The translations under genes were made by a program, and so were the position numbers. The notes under the pieces are model-generated. The model saw only the letters and a list, made by a program, of their open reading frames with translations. It was not told the DNA's origin and ran no database searches. Positions 58,148 to 64,000 of a DNA stretch of 64,000 nucleotides are shown one piece after another. The stretch comes from Trichostrongylus colubriformis (Eukaryota > Nematoda > Chromadorea > Rhabditida > Trichostrongylidae): NCBI GenBank assembly GCA_963978905.1, contig OZ022258.1:39788591-39852590 (forward strand), written 5' to 3'. Every line of letters begins with the position of its first letter. Position 1 is the stretch's first letter.

Positions 58148-59606
58148 ATGGATACTGAACCACCAGCCGTTTCGCCTGCTGATACATCACCATCACCAAA
58201 TTCCAGCAACGTAGCTCGACAGCGTTTTGTCTATAAACCGAAACGGCTGCGATTTTTCAAAGAGGATCCGGTAAGTGCAGTTGCTGTTTAACTCTCAGAA
58301 TTCCATTACGCATACAGCAAAAGAAAGCGACAGTGTAAAAATAACTCACGCAGCGATGTTATGTTATGTTGCCAGCAAGGCACACCCACGTGTATTCAAA
58401 AATAGTCGCTTCGAAAGACCCTCCCCGCCTTTTTTTTGACCTCTACAATATCACTAACTGTTGCTGGATTACATAGTTAGGCCGCGGTCATACTTTGCGG
58501 TGTCTGCGGCAGGGCGTGGCCGCGTATCTTGCGTCTCCACACTGCCTCGTTGCCTGCGTCATCTCTGCACCTCCCCCGTGCCACTCTCTCTCACAGGCAG
58601 CGAGAGAGAGTGGCACGGGGGAGATGCAGAGATGACGCAGGCAACGAGGCAGTGTGGAGACGCAAGATACGCGGCCACGCCCTGCCGCAGACACCGCAAA
58701 GTATGACCGCGGCCTTACAATACGTTTTATTGCTATTTATTTTTTCCTGAGGCAGAAGAGATTTATTTTCACATTTTATTATACGCATTATTATATTTAT
58801 TTGGCGGTGAAATACCCTTTCCTTCTTAACTGCTTGTTGAAAATTTAGAATCCATTGCTTATTGCTGACCTCTGAAGGTACGACCCCCCACCGTCCTATT
58901 CAGTAAAATGAGACCACCTGTCGAGGAATCCTCGACTCTCGGTGTATCTTGGCTGCAGGGTTATTTTGATTTTATGGGTTTGCATCCACATTGAGTCTAC
59001 ATCAGAAGTCACTTTACTCACTCCTCACCGAAGTTTTCCAGTTTTCACTTTGAAATTTGCAGAGGGAATTTGTGGTGTATATCAAGGGCTTTACAATTCG
59101 TGATCGTAAAATTCTACTTTTAGAGAGGATTCTTTGCCGAGTAGTCCGCCTGTGGCTTTTCTTGTAGGGCTCTTCAGAGGAATGGTTTTGAAGCTTACGC
59201 TGTATTAGCTGATTTTATTAACAAGAAATCGGCTGCCGTTCTAAGTTTCGAGAAGTTTGACTGAGTCCATCAAGCCAGCTGTTCAGTGTTATCGAAGCTT
59301 GTTGTCGGATATGCTCTGCGGTGTCTAGTGAGAACTGATGAAGAGTAGCAATAACTCAGTTGACACTTCGCGAAATCCATCCCATTTGCACGAGGCAGCC
59401 CATCGTTGGGGCATTTTCCCACAGATGGTGGCAATGATTCACACGCATTCTCATTGAAAACACTCCTTCACGAAGCAAGAGCTCAGTTGGTTGATTCAAA
59501 GCGAAATTTGTCACAGAAGATCAGGAGTGTGGCATTCGATCAGTTAGCAACCAATGTGCATCGGCTACATCCTCTTCCGAAGCGCTTCGTGGAAATGGTG
59601 CGATAG
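58148..59606 (+). CDS. Hypothetical three-exon gene
   Basis: Exon 1 58148-58270 (ATG, ends before GTAAGT), exon 2 59178-59244 (after CTCTTCAG, weak donor GTTTCG), exon 3 59425-59606 (after TTTTCCCACAG, stop TAG). Phases fit (0, then 1), giving 123 residues. The N-terminus is Pro/Ser-rich (TEPPAVSPADTSPSPNSS), followed by basic RFVYKPKRLRFFKEDP. Exon 2 gives RNGFEAYAVLADFINKK, exon 3 a helical segment TLLHEARAQLVDSKRNLS and RLHPLPKRFVEM. Exon 3 could instead end at a GTGCGA donor after VEM and continue into exons near 61.6 kb. Intron 1 contains a palindromic MITE. Family unknown; exon 1 is the best supported part. Confidence 0.5.
58480..58714. mobile_element. Near-perfect 235-base palindromic MITE, TTA duplication
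   Basis: Starts GGCCGCGGTCATACTTTGCG and is almost its own reverse complement over the full length, with only a few central differences around GGCAGCGAGAG. TTA lies outside both ends (58477-58479, 58715-58717). Because of the symmetry, both strands give the same spurious 68-81 codon frame. Confidence 0.95.
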
Positions 59607-59924
59607 TTGAACCCTAACTGATCCTTCGGGACCAATTTTTCTTGTGTAGATGGAAAACCACTCATACGACCTGTACGTGAGATGGAGGGAACGAACATGC
59701 GCAATAGCAATTGAAGCGGAATCGCTGCTATTTCCCTGCGTTTTGCTGGCGCACAACACCACACCTCTCGGTAGAGTGGGGAACGGGCTCATTTTAAACA
59801 GCTATCAGTGTAGGTCGAGTATAATTTGCGTCACTGCATTGCTGCTCGCCAAATGCGCCCAATACACGGCCCACATTTACTTCCTTCAGTTGTGGATTTT
59901 CGCTCAAACACAGACACTCACATA

Positions 59925-60070
59925 CAGCCCATTTCGGAGCGCCTGACAGGGCGTGGCCTTCGGACTTGGGTGGGAGTGTATCAAATCCCCTCACTCCGCC
60001 ATACATTCTCACTCTTGCCACGCACCCATGTCCGTAGGCCACACCCTATCAGGCGCTTCGAAATGGAGTA
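59925..60070. mobile_element. ~146-base TIR element, CAGCCCATTT family
   Basis: Starts CAGCCCATTTCGGAGCGCC and ends GGCGCTTCGAAATGGAG. Inner arms carry ACAGGGCGTGGCCTTCGG and CCGTAGGCCACACCCTATC. The centre is in the opposite orientation to the copy at 46067 (GTGTATCAAATCCCCTCAC against its complement). Confidence 0.82.
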
Positions 60071-60148
60071 TACGCATACACATACCAACAGACACTCAGC
60101 CACTTGTACAGTAGGATACTGCTCCTTAAATTCCGAGGAATGACTCAT

Positions 60149-60493
60149 TGAAGGCACACTCCACGATAACCGGATAAGTCGACTTACCTCCTTGGGAAGT
60201 AGCGCAGGGTTACTATCTAGGCTGCACCTTTTTCCTACCGCCACAGTCCGCTATCATGGCCCTGCACCTACACGGCCCCCTCTGACGCCACTCATCTGAG
60301 GATTACTTCCTTCAGTTCCCTTCCCTTCGCTCAGTTAACCAATGAGGGAGTTGAAGTGCGTCGGAGTGGGTTCGACCAGGTGTAGCGCACCGTGGCGTCA
60401 GAAAAAAGGTGCAGGCTAAATAGTGATGCAAGGATCTTCTTCCCAAGGGGCTATCTATCTGGTTATCGTGGGTGTGCTTTGAAGCACCCTTTG
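60149..60493. repeat. ~345-base foldback
   Basis: GGCACACTCCACGATAACCGG at the left pairs with CTGGTTATCGTGGGTGTGC at the right. Further in, TCCTTGGGAAG pairs with CTTCCCAAGGG, GGCTGCACCTTTTT with AAAAGGTGCAGGCT, and GACGCCA with TGGCGTC. Internal arms diverge by several indels. Confidence 0.78.
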
Positions 60494-60841
60494 TAATGCT
60501 TTCTGTCAGCTTGCTGTTAGGAATGGTAGAAATTATCGAGTGATGGCCGGTGGAAACTGAAAATGCAGGTGCTATGTAGAGCGGTGGTTAAGAAGAAATA
60601 AATCGAATGCCGAAACCCATCATTGGAACCCGTATTCTCTCCGTCTGTTTTAACGCGGACGTGCTTTGCTTCGCGCCGCATTTATGAGTATCAGTCGGAT
60701 CACGATCGGTGGCAGTGCTTGGGAGTGAAAGGACCGTCTGCTCGAACGAGCAACCTGCGCACCGGGGTCTGCTCTATACCGTATAACCATTCGGAAAAAT
60801 TCAGAACGCGCTTTTCATCGCATCGGCGGCACACTGCATCT

Positions 60842-60918
60842 GGGTGTATATCGTTAGGACAGAAACGTCGCGTGGCCGTGTTCGGCACGCGACGGTTCTG
60901 TCCTATCGATATACACCC
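60842..60918. mobile_element. 77-base MITE with perfect 10-base target duplication
   Basis: Starts GGGTGTATATCGTTAGGACAG and ends CTGTCCTATCGATATACACCC. CACTGCATCT occurs directly on both sides (60832-60841, 60919-60928). Its outer sequence is shared with 1942-2171, of which it looks like a short deletion derivative. Confidence 0.93.
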
Positions 60919-60929
60919 CACTGCATCTC

Positions 60930-61611
60930 CGCGTGGGGTCGATTAGTCGAATTTTCGCGCGCCTGCCCGCGACGAGTGCGAGCTGTTTGTGGTTCTATCC
61001 GTTGAAATAGCAACAACCACAACATATAAGAACTTCTGAAGCTTCCAACCTGCAATCTTTGAAGGTCTGCTCTATACCAGCCCTCTGCATACTGAGCGAA
61101 ATTCCAACCGACTGCAGCGAGTCGCGCTGACGGCGCCGCGAGTGCGACACCGCGTAGCGAAAATTTGGTAAATCCACCCACGCTCTCCATCTACCTGGAA
61201 GTTCTCATTGAAAACGAACACATTTTCTCTCCTTCAAACCCAATTTATTGCTCCCATTGCTCACAAGCAGAAGTTATTGTAGCGCTGCGGGACTATGCGC
61301 ATGTGATGTGGATCACAAGCACATCCTCAATACATAGATTAGAATTCTACTCTCTGGACTTTGCCTTAAGGAAGTTTGTTTATTTGATCAGCATTTGAGT
61401 GCGAGTCTTCAACCAACAGTTGTAATGTTCAGTGGGTTCGCTTATGATTCATTGCTGCTTTTTCCGAAATCAATCTTTGAAGTTAGCTGCACCTGCCGAA
61501 GGCACAGAGTACACAGCAACATTCCGCAAAACCATTCTATGATTCCGGTTTTTTCGTGAAACCTCGGCATCGATCATTCTTTCGATTTTCTCTGCTATGG
61601 CAGCGAGGTAG
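60930..61611. other. Intergenic stretch with a possible exon
   Basis: A plus-strand frame at 61165-61398 contains QAEVIVALRDYAHVMWITS and HRLEFYSLDFALRKF, which look protein-like, but acceptor and donor are not clear. Confidence 0.3.
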
Positions 61612-61996
61612 GTGGAACTTTTGATTAATGCCCTGACGTTACGACCGGATCGTCTTATTCAAAGGCCTAAACGTGGCTCAAGATTTGAGATTTTTTCCAC
61701 TACATCGCAAAATGCAGGCGAAGGTAGGGCAATGTTCGCGGCTTGCAGATCTAGCTCTTCGCTCGTCTGCAGTCACCCCAGGCTAGAGACGCAGAGATCC
61801 GCAGGGAGAGAGTGGTTTTCGAGTTCCTATTCTCGGGTTCTCTGCTATCTTATTTCGTTCTTTCTCTACTGTTGCAGTGCTGACCACCCCTACATTCGTT
61901 TTCCCCCGTCTGCCAAATGTTCCCCTACCGGTGTCTTTAACAATTCTATGAAGTCATCTGAGAGGATTGGAAATGAACGAACTTATTTTGATGAGG
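61612..61996 (+). CDS. Possible exons of an unidentified gene
   Basis: Exon-like 61612-61723 follows a weak acceptor (GAGGTAG) and ends before GTAGGG; it reads VELLINALTLRPDRLIQRPK then RGSRFEIFSTTS. The next segment begins at 61877 after CTACTGTTGCAG. In the phase that fits the first it gives VLTTPTFVFPRLPNVPLPVS and stops near 61950; in another phase it is open to a GTGACG donor at 61996 (ERIGNERTYFDE). Could be the distal part of the gene starting at 58148. Unresolved. Confidence 0.3.
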
Positions 61997-61999
61997 TGA

Positions 62000-64000
62000 C
62001 GCTCTACAGTTCATTATGGATATCTTGTCTTGTTCTTATGCGGCGGCTATAAATGAACAGGTAACTGCTGCTACTACATATCTGCAGAAAGTGAACATTT
62101 TTCGAAGACACTGATAGGGGTAATGTGGGAAATGGGAACTCCTAAAGTGAAACATGCAAATGAAAGCTAGGGGTCTAAAAATTTCCTATGAGAAAGCGTG
62201 CCTCCGGGCTTTATAAGAGCCAGCTCCTCCAAGAGCTACCACTCGTTTATGGCACCCCGCTTATGGCACCCCGTTTATGGCATTTTTCAAGGCGACCCGC
62301 CCCTTTTGACAATAAACGGCGGGAAGGAGGTCTTATTTCTCGGGTTTCTGACCGCTTCTTTCGATTATTTCTTCACTTCCGTACTATCGAGCACTTCGAC
62401 CTTCATATTTGATGATCCTTCCTTCGGCCCGAGCTACCCCTATCACTGCTTTCAGTGTTATCTCCTATGGAGGTGCTGGTTATGACTCTCTTTCTGGGAT
62501 AAAGCTGCGATTTTCAAGGGTTCACCCGTAGTCGTCATGTGGCCAATGCTAATTGACTTTTACATCAAGATACCCGTCAACCCCATTGGGTCTTTCGTGA
62601 ATAATACATAGAAGTACAGACCACGAAAAAATCCTGTCACACTTTTGTAATTTCTTTTTTTTTACTCACGTGGGAACAAAAATTAGGTCTCGTTTTTTAA
62701 GGACGCAAATCTCGTCGTCTATATTTAGTGAAATCCATAGATTGGTATACATAAAGTGAAATCCATAGATTGGTATACATAAAGTTAACGATGAGGGCGT
62801 TTTCATGTTTCAAGTGAGGAAGAGCATACTCCTCGCATGCCGAACGTCGCTCAGCAGTGGCGGATTAGCCCACGAGACAAAATTTGTATCTTTTTTCAAA
62901 TTTCAGTAGTAAATAAACAACCATGGCTAGCAAATAGTATTACAAAGAAAACAGAGGGGAAAATTTAATGCGTGTTAATGGGGATCTATTCGAATTCGTC
63001 GAATTCTCGCGTCACACTACTTTTAGCAAAGAAATCAAGGCAAAATTTTGATGAATGTATTGGGTTTGTTGCCTTGACATGATTGATAAGATTTGTAAGT
63101 GATTAGTTTGTGTGCATAACTTTGTGGTTGTACTTGCATGGTTGATAGTTCTCGAATGAAGTAAGAATTTCATGAATAATTGAATAGACCACACGCGAAG
63201 TCAATTTTAGAATGCTAAAACCTTAAACTAATTTTGCCAATTTCTGTGTTGCGGTTTGCATGTCCATCACTGTCCCATGAAACAGACCGTCTGTCGGACA
63301 ACGTTGACTATCATTGTCGTCAATCTGTTAATTTATGAGGTACAAAATCCTCATGCCCATCCAGTAACAGTTGAATACCACCAGGGAATGGTTATTTTTC
63401 ATCTCAAGCAGGAGTGATGGAAAAATCTAGGAGATCAATCTGGGTCCTCACTTCTATGTCAGCCCATAGTTTCCGGAAGCTTTCAGAAAGCTTAAAAATC
63501 GATGCATCAGTGGTCAGTAGAACTGGATTCGTCGCCTAATGCCAAAAAAATGTTTCGAATATTCGTTGTTGCTGGGCTGGTGTAGTCCTGTTCGTGTCTA
63601 AACGTTCCGCCTTCAATACACCGCAGTTGTGATGCTATTTCCTTAACGATTTGTTATCTCCTCTCTTTGTAGTGCTGTTACTTGTAAACAGCTATTGTAA
63701 GGAAATAGGACAATAATCGATTAACTATCACAGTTCTCATGAAAATTTGTGGTATTTTACATAATACTGAATGACAGCGCCCATGCATGTGGTTAGGAAA
63801 CGAGCCCGTCTCTGGAAAAACCTCTTCGTGTCATAAGTTGCGACGATCCATAATGTTAGCAATTAGTGATTCACTGTTTGTGTCGCAAAGTCTACTTCTG
63901 CTCCTGCAGTATGCTTTCTATACCTATCATCTTTCATATCGCTACTTAAAGGAATCGTCTACGGATGAGTCTCTTTGTCACCCATATATTTATGTTGTAA
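62000..64000. other. Intergenic end of window
   Basis: No gene recognised. Contains three short TTATGGCACCCCG-type repeats at 62247-62280 and a perfect 28-base tandem duplication at 62727-62782 (AGTGAAATCCATAGATTGG...). The rest is A/T-rich sequence without motifs. Confidence 0.45.

Noticed and set aside
58461..58750. Overlapping plus and minus frames giving nearly the same protein
   Set aside because: Artefact of the near-perfect palindrome; both strands have the same sequence.
60340..60400. Possible tRNA B box (GGGTTCGACCAGG)
   Set aside because: It lies in a foldback and no cloverleaf can be drawn around it.

Overview
This window looks like a repeat-dense nuclear region from a nematode, most likely a clade V / strongylid-type species. 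Four things point that way: short exons with TTTCAG-type acceptors, start codons a few bases after a splice acceptor (as in spliced-leader trans-splicing), many mariner copies, and RTE- and CR1-type retroelements. There is no bacterial signature such as operonic ORFs with ribosome binding sites. No tRNA, rRNA or CRISPR array was found. A 200-base run of N marks an assembly gap at 6032-6231.

Layout. 1-2400: small terminal-inverted-repeat and foldback elements. 2590-8712: a large foldback structure whose 1.43 kb arms begin with an 8-base minisatellite, with the assembly gap inside it. 8.7-13.7 kb: mostly unassignable, with a foldback MITE and low-copy direct repeats. 13.7-18.2 kb (minus): an eIF1A-domain gene (EIF1AD-like) I could reassemble over six exons, with a mariner and a MITE in its introns, followed by weaker evidence for a second minus-strand gene. 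20.3-22.9 kb: a CR1/Jockey-type retroelement with an unbroken 796-codon ORF. 23.4-24.6 kb: a decayed mariner. 25.2-28.1 kb (+): a six-exon PAP2 / lipid phosphate phosphatase gene. 28.9-33.5 kb (+): a nine-exon SAM-dependent methyltransferase gene in the same orientation. 36.1-36.6 kb: a possible minus-strand exon beside a direct repeat. 38.5-49.7 kb: a transposon graveyard with nested mariners, MITEs inside MITEs and a repeat array, plus one small three-exon gene candidate at 44.7-45.2 kb. 50.2-51.2 kb: two exons of an unidentified gene, followed by a broken RTE-type retroelement (51.4-54.0 kb). 55.4-56.6 kb: a decayed mariner. 58.1-59.6 kb: a three-exon hypothetical gene whose first intron holds a near-perfect palindromic MITE. 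60-64 kb: foldbacks and little else.

The cellular genes (eIF1AD-like, PAP2, methyltransferase) are housekeeping in type. The PAP2 and methyltransferase genes are co-directional, about 840 bases apart, each with an acceptor 4-6 bases before its ATG, so an operon or simple tandem trans-splicing is possible. The striking content is the mobile DNA: (i) a family with TTA/TAA target duplications and GGCYGCG termini, ranging from about 70 bases to several kb; (ii) two different mariner families that each produced a mirror-image derivative made of two 3' halves; (iii) a foldback family with 9-10 base target duplications; (iv) clean nested insertions with target duplications still readable. All exon models come from splice-site consensus, reading phase and protein similarity recognised by eye. 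No search or RNA evidence was available.
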